A stretch of 64,000 nucleotides of DNA from positions 83,891,379-83,955,378 of the forward strand of contig CM066318.1 in NCBI GenBank assembly GCA_033807775.1, written 5' to 3'. This DNA is from Saussurea involucrata (lineage: Eukaryota; Streptophyta; Magnoliopsida; Asterales; Asteraceae). The notes under the pieces were generated by a model that saw nothing but the letters and a program-made list of their open reading frames with translations, made no database searches and was not told the DNA's origin. The translations under genes were made by a program, and so were the position numbers. How positions within the stretch are numbered: the stretch's first letter is position 1; each line of letters begins with the position of its first letter. Positions 10,441-19,748 of the stretch are shown in pieces.

Positions 10441-13119
10441 TCAGTTAGTTTTATTTGGAACCCAAGCCGAAGTGGTCTTGGGTCTCCCTTGCTCATCAAA
10501 ATACTTACACTTGGTTTTGATGAGATTTTTAACTTTTGGTACTGCTGTGCTGGAATACTTTGTCAAAATTATTGGAGTAGCAGCACTTGCAGCAGTACTA
10601 ACAGTGCTAGCAGTACTAACAGTGCTAGCAGTATTAACCTCAGAAGTACTAACAGAGGTAGCAGTATTAACCGAGTTAACACTGCTAGAAGCAGTATTAA
10701 CAGAGTTAATACTGCTAGCAGCAGTACTATCTGAAGAAGAAGCACTAAAAGTATTAGCAGCACTAACATTGGACTGAATACTAGCAGTATTAACACTGCT
10801 AGCAGCACTAACTTTGGAATGATTACTAGCAGTATTAATACTGCTAGCAGCACTAACTTTTGAAGCAGTACTAGCAGTGTTAGCAGTACTAACACTGCTA
10901 GCAGCAGTATTGTTTTTAGTGCTTTTTGGAACCCACATATTATTACATTCCTTTTCAGTTGTTTTCTTTATGTGGTCTTTGGGTTTATCTTGTTTCTTTG
11001 CCACATTTTTCTTTGCAGATTTTTTATATCCACCATTCCTTCTGTAACCACCAGGTTTTTGAAAGGATCTTTGAGCATTAAACCTTTGGTTAACAGGATT
11101 GAAATAACAGTGTTTGGCTAAGTGATTTAGCTTACCACAGATGAAACAAGGTTTTGGCCTGTTGATTCTTTTCAGGTCAACTCCTTGTCTCATAGCCCAC
11201 TGGTTATTCCAGTTCCTTTGATTTCCCCTCTGATTATCATGTTGTTGGGGCTTGTTCTCTTTGAATTTCCTGCAGGAACACTGTTTACAAGTATTTGAGT
11301 TCACAACTTTGGGCTGTGTGTAATGAACTTCCTTTTTCTCTTCAGTCCTTTTGATCTCTGTGTTCTTGACACATGGACTCTCACATTCCTCATCAGAGTC
11401 TACTTTGTCAGTCTCATCCTCAACAACTATTTCTTTTTCACAAGGATCTATATCAATCTTTAATTCAGGTTCCTTTCTATCCTTGGTCTCTAACAAATCA
11501 GACTTAGGAGGTATGTAGTTGTTATTGTAGGGTGGAGGTGTGGTATTGTATCCTATCCCTACTTTCATCTTGTCATGGATTTGTGCTTTAATGATGGTGT
11601 CCATGGTTTTAGAAGCACAGGTAAACTTTTCAACATCAAGTTTAACCTTTTTAAGCTCTTCTTTTAACTTTTCATTCTCCTCCCCAGACACTTTCAGCTT
11701 AATCTCATACTCATTCTTCTCCCACTTCCAATAGTTAGTATCATAGTGGTGTTGAAGTTCATTAGCATGAAAAGCTCTAATCTGTTCCTCAAACCTTTCT
11801 ACAATCCTAACATAATCTTTTACATCTTTCTCTAGCCTCTTAAGGTCATCACACATACCCTGATTGTGATCCCTATATCTTTTAACAGCATCAATGCAAG
11901 TTTGAGAACAGAGTTTAGATTGTACCTCAGTGGGGATATCAGACACTTCTGCCATAAGAGCTTGATTCTGACAGGCTTCTTCAGCTTGATCACTCCAATC
12001 AAATCCCATTCCTTGTTGAGAAACCAGGGCTTGAGAGGAGCTTCTGTTTTGGTTTCCATTTGGAGTCTGTGATCCTCCACTTCTGCATTCTCTGGCAAAG
12101 TGTCCCATCTTGTGACACTTATAGCATTCAACCTTTGACTTGTCAAAGCCTGCACCATCTTCTCTTCTTTGGGAAAAGTTGTTTCTCCCAGTCCTTTTGA
12201 TGAATTTCTTCACCCTCATTGATAGCATAGCCATCTGCCACTTGATGTCCATCTCTTCCAGATCATCAGCATTGATCTGCTCTAAATCATCATTGATTAG
12301 AGAAGAGTGGACATGACTAGAAAAGAATGCTTCTAGTACAGAATCTGTGGTCTTCTCTTGATTGGTTCCACTTGCAGAATTAACAGAACCTGCAATATTA
12401 ACAGAATCAGGATTAGCAGCAGTATCAGAGGATGAAGATAATAAAGCAGCATTATAAACAAATCCTGATGGCCTTTTCTTGGCTTCAACTTCAGCCTCAA
12501 ATACTCTCAGATCATTGTAGAGGTCATCTAGCTCTTTGTCCTCCAATTGGTCATTCTGTCTGAATGAGACAGTGTACATGGTCCATTCTTCTCCCAATGA
12601 TCTAAGGAACTTTCTGTTGACATCATCAGCATCCATGTGTACACCCACAGTTGCTAATTCTCCAATTAACTTGTTAAATCTGTCAAAAGTTTGAGTCATA
12701 GACTCATTCTTTGCAGACATAAAGTTTTCATATTGTTGCCTGAGAATAGCCTTTTGATTTCTCTTTGTGCTCTTTGTTCCAGTAAATCTTTTCTCCAGAG
12801 CATTCCACAACATCTGTGCATCTGTGCAGTGTTGGAATTGATGTTGGTACTCATTAGGAATAGCCAAAAGCAGAGTGCTTAAGGCCTTCATCTCTGTTTG
12901 TCTTACTTTCTTTTCAGCATCTGTCTTGGGAGGAGGTCTCTTTCCATCTGCTCCAATCTTTCCTTCATTACATGGGCCATTTTCTATAATGTCCCATATT
13001 GCATAATCAGTAAGAAGAATGTACTGCTTGATTCTTAGTTTCCACATGTCAAATTCATTGGGTTTGAGCATGGGAACCTTTGAAACAAGAGTACTGTGAG
13101 AATCCATTGAGTTGTCCAT
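10441..13119 (-). CDS. gag: Sire-1 Gag with extended low-complexity tail
   Basis: The frame encodes about 892 residues from the ATG at 13119, 19 bp inside the primer-binding site; the frame is open further upstream into the LTR but lacks an ATG there. The N-terminal half is the Copia-type capsid region (NEFDMWKLRIKQYILL, LWNALEKRFTG, FDRFNKLIGELATVG). Two CCHC zinc knuckles follow: CYKCHKMGHFAREC and CFICGKLNHLAKHC. Between them lies a charged, probably coiled region. The last 110 residues are a serine/threonine/alanine repeat (SVNTAS type) produced by tandem copies of the element motif GTTAATACTGCT. Gag of this length with a C-terminal extension is usual in Sireviruses. It would form the virus-like particle and bind the genomic RNA. 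Confidence 0.93.
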   Translation of the reverse strand: MDNSMDSHSTLVSKVPMLKPNEFDMWKLRIKQYILLTDYAIWDIIENGPCNEGKIGADGKRPPPKTDAEKKVRQTEMKALSTLLLAIPNEYQHQFQHCTDAQMLWNALEKRFTGTKSTKRNQKAILRQQYENFMSAKNESMTQTFDRFNKLIGELATVGVHMDADDVNRKFLRSLGEEWTMYTVSFRQNDQLEDKELDDLYNDLRVFEAEVEAKKRPSGFVYNAALLSSSSDTAANPDSVNIAGSVNSASGTNQEKTTDSVLEAFFSSHVHSSLINDDLEQINADDLEEMDIKWQMAMLSMRVKKFIKRTGRNNFSQRREDGAGFDKSKVECYKCHKMGHFARECRSGGSQTPNGNQNRSSSQALVSQQGMGFDWSDQAEEACQNQALMAEVSDIPTEVQSKLCSQTCIDAVKRYRDHNQGMCDDLKRLEKDVKDYVRIVERFEEQIRAFHANELQHHYDTNYWKWEKNEYEIKLKVSGEENEKLKEELKKVKLDVEKFTCASKTMDTIIKAQIHDKMKVGIGYNTTPPPYNNNYIPPKSDLLETKDRKEPELKIDIDPCEKEIVVEDETDKVDSDEECESPCVKNTEIKRTEEKKEVHYTQPKVVNSNTCKQCSCRKFKENKPQQHDNQRGNQRNWNNQWAMRQGVDLKRINRPKPCFICGKLNHLAKHCYFNPVNQRFNAQRSFQKPGGYRRNGGYKKSAKKNVAKKQDKPKDHIKKTTEKECNNMWVPKSTKNNTAASSVSTANTASTASKVSAASSINTASNHSKVSAASSVNTASIQSNVSAANTFSASSSDSTAASSINSVNTASSSVNSVNTATSVSTSEVNTASTVSTASTVSTAASAATPIILTKYSSTAVPKVKNLIKTKCKYFDEQGRPKTTSAWVPNKTN
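10576..10912. repeat. Motif-rich repeat inside the gag tail of Sire-1
   Basis: Dense copies of AGCAGTATTAAC, AGCAGCACTAAC and their reverse complements fill this part of gag. Unlike the pol/env spacer, both orientations alternate (for example GTTAATACTGCTAGCAGCAG), so the RNA could fold into stems. The frame stays open and encodes N/T/A/S/V repeats. Confidence 0.85.
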
Positions 13120-13137
13120 AATTTCTAAGATACCAAT

Positions 13138-13149
13138 GCTCTGATACCA
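13138..13149 (-). promoter_or_regulatory. Primer-binding site of Sire-1 (initiator tRNA-Met)
   Basis: The minus strand reads TGGTATCAGAGC two bases inside the 5' LTR. It is complementary to the 3' end of plant initiator tRNA-Met, the usual Copia primer. Confidence 0.93.
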
Positions 13150-13151
13150 CT

Positions 13152-13844
13152 TGTCAGGATCGATTCTTAACAAGAATTAAACTTCTTAGAAACAGAATTT
13201 AGAGAATCTTGCGGAATAGAACTCTAAATCAATTAAAGAACAATCAATAGAAATTCAATAAACTGTATATATATCAAACAGTTATAACTCACAAGTTTTA
13301 CACCAAACCTCAATCTTGTTGAACAGGCTCAACAAGACGATTTCTACTTCTCTAGAAATAGGATCTATGATCTTGAGGTTAATTCACTCTTGAATATCGA
13401 ATTCTATTTCACTCGTATAATATTCATATATTCTAATAGCTATCTATCAATACTATTTATACAAAAGTAATTACAAGATAACTATCAAAAGTAAATTGAT
13501 CTTCTGAATCTTCGTTAAACATATCTTGATCAATTCCTTATTTGTCTCCAAAAGCATCGCATCCCAGAATTATCAACTCAGCAGTATTAATGATGATTTG
13601 GCTCAGCAGCATTAACAACCTTCAGCAGTATTAATCTTCACAGTCTTCAAGCAGTAGTAACTCAACTCAGCAGTACTAACCATGTCTAGCAGTAGTAATT
13701 TGGTCTAGCAGCACTAACTTCATCTAGCAGCATTAACTTCATCTAGCAGCAGTAACCTTGCCCAGCAGTAGTAACGAAGAACTGGCAGTAGTAATGAAGA
13801 CTTAGCAGTACTAACTATACTTAGCATATCTTCAGTTCCCAACA
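13152..13844 (-). repeat. 5' LTR of Sire-1
   Basis: Partner of 2628-3320, same length and apparently identical. Transcription would run leftward. A TATA-like box on the minus strand (TATAAATA) lies at about 13454-13461. The TSD GAACA follows at 13845. Confidence 0.95.
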
Positions 13845-14956
13845 GAACACGCAAAGACTGTGTTGTCATGATAAGTCTTCCCTTTGGTTCCAATTTTGTG
13901 ACTATGATTGGACCTTTAATTTAGCATTGGTGGAATAAGATGGAATAACTCTATTTGATTTCTCTTTTCTCTCTCGATTTTTCTCTACTTTATGTCGGTT
14001 TCTGATTGCATTTAGTTATGGATTTCTGCCATGGATTCACAATATTTGTTCGAATTCTGTCTGCTCGATTTTTCGTGCTAAATGTATGAGCTGCTTTCAG
14101 GTAGAGCAATGGGGATAATCCCATTCTAAGGCATTGAGAGCCCAAGTTATATCGAGCTAGGAGGATGTGGGACCTTCTGCATTGCTTACGCCAAAGGTAC
14201 ATAATGGTTAGATCTAAATGTAGTAATTGTTAACAAGTGCATCAGTTTGGTTCTTAATATGGCTTTTGATGATGATATATGCATTCTTATAGATAAAGTG
14301 AGGACAACATATATTATTAAATAGCGTGTGTGCATTTTCTTTTCTTAGACGTTGGGCTAATCTTTGTACATAAATATGAAATCTATTGTATTTTAAATAT
14401 CTTAATCAGCTATTCCTTTGTGAAGATTCTTGATTTTGATGTAAAGGTTCTTCGTTCTTCACTTTTTGAATTAGATTATTTTGATTCGTAATATTGGTTT
14501 TGGAATCCCTTGCCTTTTTCTATATTTTTTTTACCTCCGTCTCCCTGCAAAAAAGGTTGACATGTGATCAGTCTTTGTTTAACTTTTGAGGTAAATATGA
14601 TTTTCATTTGTAAGTTTATTGAATTAGCTTATTTTCATTTGTAATCATGGTTTCGATGGAAATTGTAATAGTGTGTACATGATGTGAACATAGTTGACTT
14701 GGTTGTAGTTTTACATGATGTGGTTGTGGATGCTTATCATCATACCCTTTATGCAACTTATTCTCAGAACCATTCATGTGATCAAAACAGTTTTTAAGAA
14801 TTGACAAGTAGTTTCAAAAAGTTAGACATTCATGCTCTAATTTACTCCTGAAATAACAGTTTATGCAACCAAAAAATAGGTCTGACTTGTGTACAAATTC
14901 TAACAAGAAGGGTGCAGTTGAGAAGGATGGGTTGACTTGTGTATTTGCGTTGTATC
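13845..14956. other. Flank of Sire-1 with no assignable gene
   Basis: This continues the sequence interrupted at 2627. It is T-rich and looks like intron or leader sequence. I found no exon that could be assigned. Confidence 0.35.
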
Positions 14957-15223
14957 GGGGCCGTTTACCATACGCTTACCCGATAAGCTTTTACCGGTAA
15001 AATCTAACACTATCACTTATCTAACCGGTAAGATTTTTGTCCACCAATACAATATCGTATGCAATAATTTTTCCGTTAATCGCTAACCGTTGTAAGAGTC
15101 GATCTTTGCCATCATTTATCGAGTAAGAATCTCGGTCGTTACTTGGTTCTTACCGGGTAAGATTCTTGGTCTTTGCCATATTCATCCGGTAAGGTAATGA
15201 GTAAGCGTTTGGTAAAATGCCCC
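14957..15223. mobile_element. MITE with GGGGC...TTACC inverted repeats
   Basis: The left end GGGGCCGTTTACCATACGCT matches the inverted right end GGGGCATTTTACCAAACGCT, and the match continues inwards through TTACCGG-type repeats. The interior repeats the theme CCGGTAAGATTCTTGG. No clear target duplication was found, so superfamily is unassigned. Confidence 0.6.
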
Positions 15224-15342
15224 TTTCTCGACTAGAAGTGGGAGATAATGGTCCCTTGCCTGATGAATATGTTTTGAGTGTATGTTGTAAAGATTTAGGG
15301 TTATAGATGATAATGTGGCTGCTTATATCGTTTTATTTTTTC

Positions 15343-15737
15343 AGATGTCAGGCAGTTTATTGGAAGGAGACATAGTGATGACATGGTTGCAGGTTGACAG
15401 GAACTTGCATTCTTTCAAGATTATGGAAGGACTTGGTGACAAGCCAATGATTGTAGTTACATACAAAAAGGAAGAGACGTGTTTCTCAGCAGAAGATATT
15501 TCATCAATGGTTCTTGTCATGATGAAGGAAATATCTTAGGCTTGTCTTGGCACAACTGGTAAAATGCACTAAAACACTTCCTGCTTGTTTTAATGATTGC
15601 CAGCGCCAAGCAACAAAAGATGTTCGCATTTGCATATGGCTTGGTGAACAAAGATGATATATCTAAGGAGATAAAAGGTTCTTATTTTTGATATGGGCGG
15701 TGGTACATATGATATCTCTGTTTTGTGTAGACGTATG
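15343..15737 (+). pseudogene. HSP70 pseudogene fragment
   Basis: Translation matches the N-terminal ATPase domain of cytosolic HSP70 in order. DKPMIVVTYK and FSAEDISSMVL come first, then a TAG within the REIAEAYLG-like stretch. NDCQRQATKD (family FNDSQRQATKDA) follows, then AFAYGL after loss of the INEPTAA segment. The phosphate-binding loop FDMGGGTYDIS (family FDLGGGTFDVS) is in another frame. The start, the rest of the ATPase domain and the substrate-binding domain are missing. Stops, frameshifts and a deletion make it non-functional. A transposon-captured fragment or a decayed gene are both possible. Confidence 0.8.
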
Positions 15738-16091
15738 TTTTTTTATTTATTTTTGGATGAAAAACTGCATATGATTTTCATTTTTGGATTTACGTACATG
15801 TCGCCCCATTGCGAAAAACTTTTAATACAACACGTGAACCACCAATTATTTCAAATTTATTTTGTAAAAATTTGATATTTAAAGTTAAGTGTTAACTTGA
15901 TAGTATATTTACATCCCGCCGCATTGCGCGGGTATCCAACTTGAGCATTTGAGCAAAGTTGACACTCCCCTTTGTGAACTAAGCTACACGCTAAGGGCTT
16001 TTTATTGTCCAATCAAAATTACTTTCACACCTTACTCACCCGGTGCATTGCACGGGTTCACTGCTAGTATATATATATATATATATATATA
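15738..16091 (+). mobile_element. Helitron-like 3' termini (two successive hairpin ends)
   Basis: A hairpin CCCGGTGCATTGCACGGG at about 16039-16056 is followed by TTCACTG and CTAG (16064-16067) then T, the arrangement of a Helitron 3' end. About 115 bp upstream a second hairpin, CCCGCCGCATTGCGCGGG (about 15915-15932), precedes TATCCAACTTG, which looks like an eroded terminus of the same type. 5' ends and coding capacity were not found. A short (TA)n tract follows at about 16069-16090. Confidence 0.5.
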
Positions 16092-16919
16092 GGGAAGGGT
16101 TCAATAGAGAAGTCCAAATATTTAGAGAAATAGAAAAGTGATTTTGACCATTTATTCGGTCAAGATCGGCGGCTTTGACCGAGAAGCAACGGATAATTAC
16201 TCGCGTGGTCTGCATAAGATAGAGGGGTAGTTTCGTAAAAAATACACGGGCTGAGTTCATATATGAATCTGTGTGATTCACATATGAACTATACGTTCAT
16301 ATATGAACCTTTGTAATTCATATATAAACTATTTTTAACTAATTCATATATGAACCTTTGTGATTCATATATGAATCAGTTAATTTGTTCATAAGAGAAG
16401 TAGTTAAAAAAAATTCATATATGAATCACAAAGATTCATATATGAACACAAAGGTTCATATATGAATTAGTTAAAAAAAATCATATATGAATCACAAAGG
16501 TTCATATATGAACACAAAGATTCATATATGAATCAATTAATTGGTTCAACTGATTCATATATGAACCTACAGTTAATTAATTTTATATATGAAACACAAA
16601 GGTTCATATATGAATCACAAGATTCATATATGAATTAGTTATAAAGAGTTCATATGTGAATTACAAAGGTTCATATATGAACGTATAGTTCATATGTGAA
16701 TCACACAGATTCATATATGAACTCAACCCGTGTTTTTTGTAAAAGTTACGAAATTGCCCTTCTATTTTTGGAACAGCCGCAACTTTTGACCAGTCAAAGC
16801 CGCAATTTTTGACCAGTCAAAGCCGCAACTTTTGACCAATTATAACCGATCTTGACCGAATAAATGGCCAAGATCACTTCTCTATTTCTCTAAATATTTG
16901 GACTTCTCTATTGAACCTA

Positions 16920-16923
<4 letters not shown>
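16092..16923. mobile_element. Foldback MITE inserted in a TA microsatellite
   Basis: About 80 bp at each end are inverted copies: GGTTCAATAGAGAAGTCCAA at the left and TTGGACTTCTCTATTGAACC at the right, then TTATTCGGTCAAGATCGG against its complement. Both sides are (TA)n. There is no coding potential. The interior is a palindromic array annotated separately. Confidence 0.75.
16255..16725. repeat. Array of TTCATATATGAA palindromes
   Basis: About 20 copies of the self-complementary TTCATATATGAA and variants (TTCATATGTGAA) are spaced 12-35 bp apart, joined by short linkers such as CACAAAGG and AGTTAATT. Each copy can form its own hairpin, and the whole block can also fold within the flanking inverted repeats. 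Confidence 0.85.

Positions 16924-16998
<75 letters not shown>
16924..16998. repeat. (TA)n microsatellite
   Basis: About 75 bp of uninterrupted TA dinucleotides. Confidence 0.95.
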
Positions 16999-17000
<2 letters not shown>

Positions 17001-17682
17001 GGTAAGGATCAAAGGAGAACCTTGAAAAAAGAAAGAACCGAAGAACCATGAAAAAACGGATGAAAAAATATATCAAAATGGATGTCAAATTAAAGATAAT
17101 AAAATGATGAATTTTTTGGTGTAATTTGTTTCGCTTTAATTTCTGTCATACTTCGCCAATTTTGAACTTAAAAATAGAGGGTAAATACCTTTTTTTATTA
17201 AAAAAATTGGTTATAGGGGTGGCTTCAAATAAAAACTCATTTTTCATGTGTACATGAGAACCAATCTTAGTCATTGATCAAAATTTAAAAAATTAATGTC
17301 AAAACATAATAAGATTAATTGAGAAGTGATCAGGGGCAAAACTGAAAATTTGAATGAGACCATCCACTACGGTAATTGCAAGTGAATTGCAAATCAATTG
17401 CAAATGGGCCAAGTAGGATTTCTAATTTAGAAATTGTGATGGTTGTGAGTATAATTTTTTTAATAGGAAATTGGTTTTTGGTAAGTAATGTTAAATTAAT
17501 ATTTTTTGCTGATGTGACAGGGAATAGTATAAGAAATTGTATGGTAATTCTGAATTAGAAATTGTTTTATGTCACATCATTTTTTGTGATGTTTTGTAGA
17601 GTATGTTTTTGAAAAAAAGTATTAATAATTTATTTTTTGTTAATATTAACGAATTTTAAAAAATGCAAAATATAATTTATAG
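16999..17682. other. Spacer beginning with a TA-flanked MITE-like end
   Basis: The first bases (GGGGTAAGGATCAAAGGAGA) follow (TA)n in the manner of the other foldback elements here. No matching right end was found. The rest is AT-rich without a gene. Confidence 0.35.
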
Positions 17683-19748
17683 AGTGAATTGTGGATTTGG
17701 TTCATGTGGTTTTGTATTTTATTTGACTATAGTTCACATTCTATGTTTATTATGGATATAGTCCATGTGGTATGCAATATATTGTGGCTAGGGTCCCTCA
17801 ACACTAATACAGTTAGGTTTGAAAGGTTAAAGGCAACACATGTGCCTTGCACATGATGGTATAATTGCCAAGTTGCGTTTCCCTTTCAATTAACTTATAC
17901 GTTTTTAAAACAAAGAACATTGAATTGTGGATTTGGTCCTTATCCATCACTCATCATCTCAAAAACCCATCTATCATCTCTCTTAATATAAAATGACCCT
18001 TCCATCCTCTCGTTTTCCGGAAAATAACCCTCCCTCCCTCCCTCCACCGTTTTTCCGACAAATAACCCACCAACGATTTCAATTTTAAATTTTTTAAAAA
18101 CTACAGGGACATACGAGAACCAACTAACCACTGTAATTTTCCTTCACAAGAGTTCATCGAGAACATCAGGGTAGAATCTCATACTCGCAGCCCACCCTCT
18201 GAAGAAAACTCGATGAGGACGGGTGGTCAATGAATCATCAAGCATCAGGAGGGGGAGGGGTCAGAACAAACCCAACTCCTCTTCCTTGTTGTTTCTAACT
18301 ATCCTTTTACCATTTCCTTGTGTTTTTTTGTTTGAATCTGTAAAAGAAAGAGGGTAGTCTAAACCCTTTTTCTTGGTTTTTCTCAAACATAAAAAACCAA
18401 CAGAACGACCAAGGAAAAATGGCTTAGGCTATGTTTGGCAAACTAACTGATGACTTATAAGCTATTTGGTAGTTGATAAGCTAGCTGATAGCTAATAAAC
18501 TATCTGATGAAGAAATCATGTTTGGCAAAAACTAGCTTATAAGCATGTAAAATGACCAAAAATGACATCTTCAAAAAATTATCAATTACAAATATTTAAT
18601 TATATATTTAAAATAAATTTATAGCAATATAACATTTTAACTAATACAACCAAAAATTAAATAATATAATATGTTGATTAAAAGAATTTAAAATTTATTA
18701 TTACATATATATATACTATAAATTTTAATTTTATTAAAACAAGTTTTAGAAAAAAAATGTATTAACTTATGATTTTAAATAACCGTTACATATTTTATGA
18801 AAAAATAATTAAATAATAATTAAAAGGATAATAGTAACTGATAATTAAAATATATTAATTAATATTAAAAAATATAAAAAAATTATATGATTAACAATAA
18901 CTCTAAATAATTAAAAATTATTACCAATATATAATTAAACTTAATTTAAGAAATTTTAGTTAATATTAATTAATTAATAATAATTAAATTTAAAAAATTA
19001 AAATATTTATAATAAGAATTAATAAATAATAATTAATATTAATGAGGTTATAATTGAAATATATTCACAAAAAACTACTCAAAAGCTACTCTAAATAGCT
19101 TTCAAAAAGTTAGCTTATAAGCTAGTTTATGGTTATCCAAACATGAACCAAAAAATAAGCTATTTTTTTTTTGCCAAAGGATGCCTTAGAGTTTTTGTGT
19201 GAGGCAGAGATTTAAAAGTTTGGTAATTGGGGCTTGGGGGGGTAATGGGTAATGGGAATGGAAGGAGGAGAAGATGGAGGGGGTTGGAAAGAGTGGCTTG
19301 ATCGAAGAAGAGCGATGGTCGCCGGTAACGGTGCGGGAACCCTCCAAAAGGATCATTCATTTTTTTTCTTTCTAAAAACTGGGTGTACGACTTATGGTGA
19401 TTTAAAAGGTGGTGGATGAACAAAAAATGGAGATTGGCGGTGGCAGTAGGGTTTGTATTGGGGTTTCTGAGGTGGTGATGGGAAGGTTTGTTTTCTTCAA
19501 AGAAGAGGGAAAGAACATGAATTAGGAATTTAGGATATTAGAAAAAAGTGTTTTTAAATTGACAAATATGCCCCTCAAATGGGGAGCACGTGAGGGGTCT
19601 AATGGTCTCAAATTAACAGAGTTTAGCATGAGGACCCAATCTGCAATGTATTCGAAACTACAGTGATCAAATTTGTAATTAGTTTGTTTAAGGGACCTAA
19701 TCTTAAATATTTGATATAACCATAGGGACCAAAATCTGTAATTTACTC
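17683..19748. mobile_element. Non-autonomous MULE-like element (MULE-3)
   Basis: The left end GAGTGAATTGTGGATTTGG and the inverted right end GAGTAAATTACAGATTTTGG share the terminal style of MULE-1 and MULE-2. Both terminal regions repeat 'dispensable gene-like' T-rich segments with GGTCC blocks. Flanking 9-mers match at only 6 of 9 positions in AT-rich DNA, so the target duplication is not firm. No transposase is present. A PIF-like element is nested inside. Confidence 0.55.
18427..19185. mobile_element. Tourist-like PIF/Harbinger element
   Basis: The left end GGCTATGTTTGGCAAA matches the inverted right end GGCATCCTTTGGCAAA. A 3-bp duplication TTA (18424-18426 and 19186-19188) flanks it, as expected for PIF/Harbinger. 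Subterminal AGCTTATAAGCTA-type repeats are present at both ends. The AT-rich interior has no ORF. A relative starts at 63815. Confidence 0.75.

Larger units (their letters stand above)
2628..13844 (-). mobile_element. Complete Ty1/Copia Sirevirus (Sire-1)
   Basis: This is an 11.2-kb LTR retrotransposon read on the minus strand. Two 693-bp LTRs begin TG and end CA and show no difference by eye. They are flanked by the perfect 5-bp duplication GAACA (2623-2627 and 13845-13849). An initiator-tRNA-Met primer site and a polypurine tract sit at the expected LTR edges. Order in the sense direction is LTR, gag, pol, 17-bp repeat array, env-like ORF, LTR. The large gag and the extra ORF after pol place it with Sireviruses (SIRE/Maximus lineage). 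All three reading frames are long and uninterrupted. Identical LTRs imply a very recent insertion; whether it is still active cannot be told from sequence. Confidence 0.95.

Noticed and set aside
10569..10895. Leucine/valine-rich ORF on the minus strand, hydrophobic in appearance
   Set aside because: It is a shifted-frame reading of the motif repeat in the gag tail, fully overlapping the real gag frame.
13138..13149. tRNA gene suggested by the tRNA-Met match
   Set aside because: Only the 12-nt primer complement is present, at all LTR edges; no tRNA body exists.
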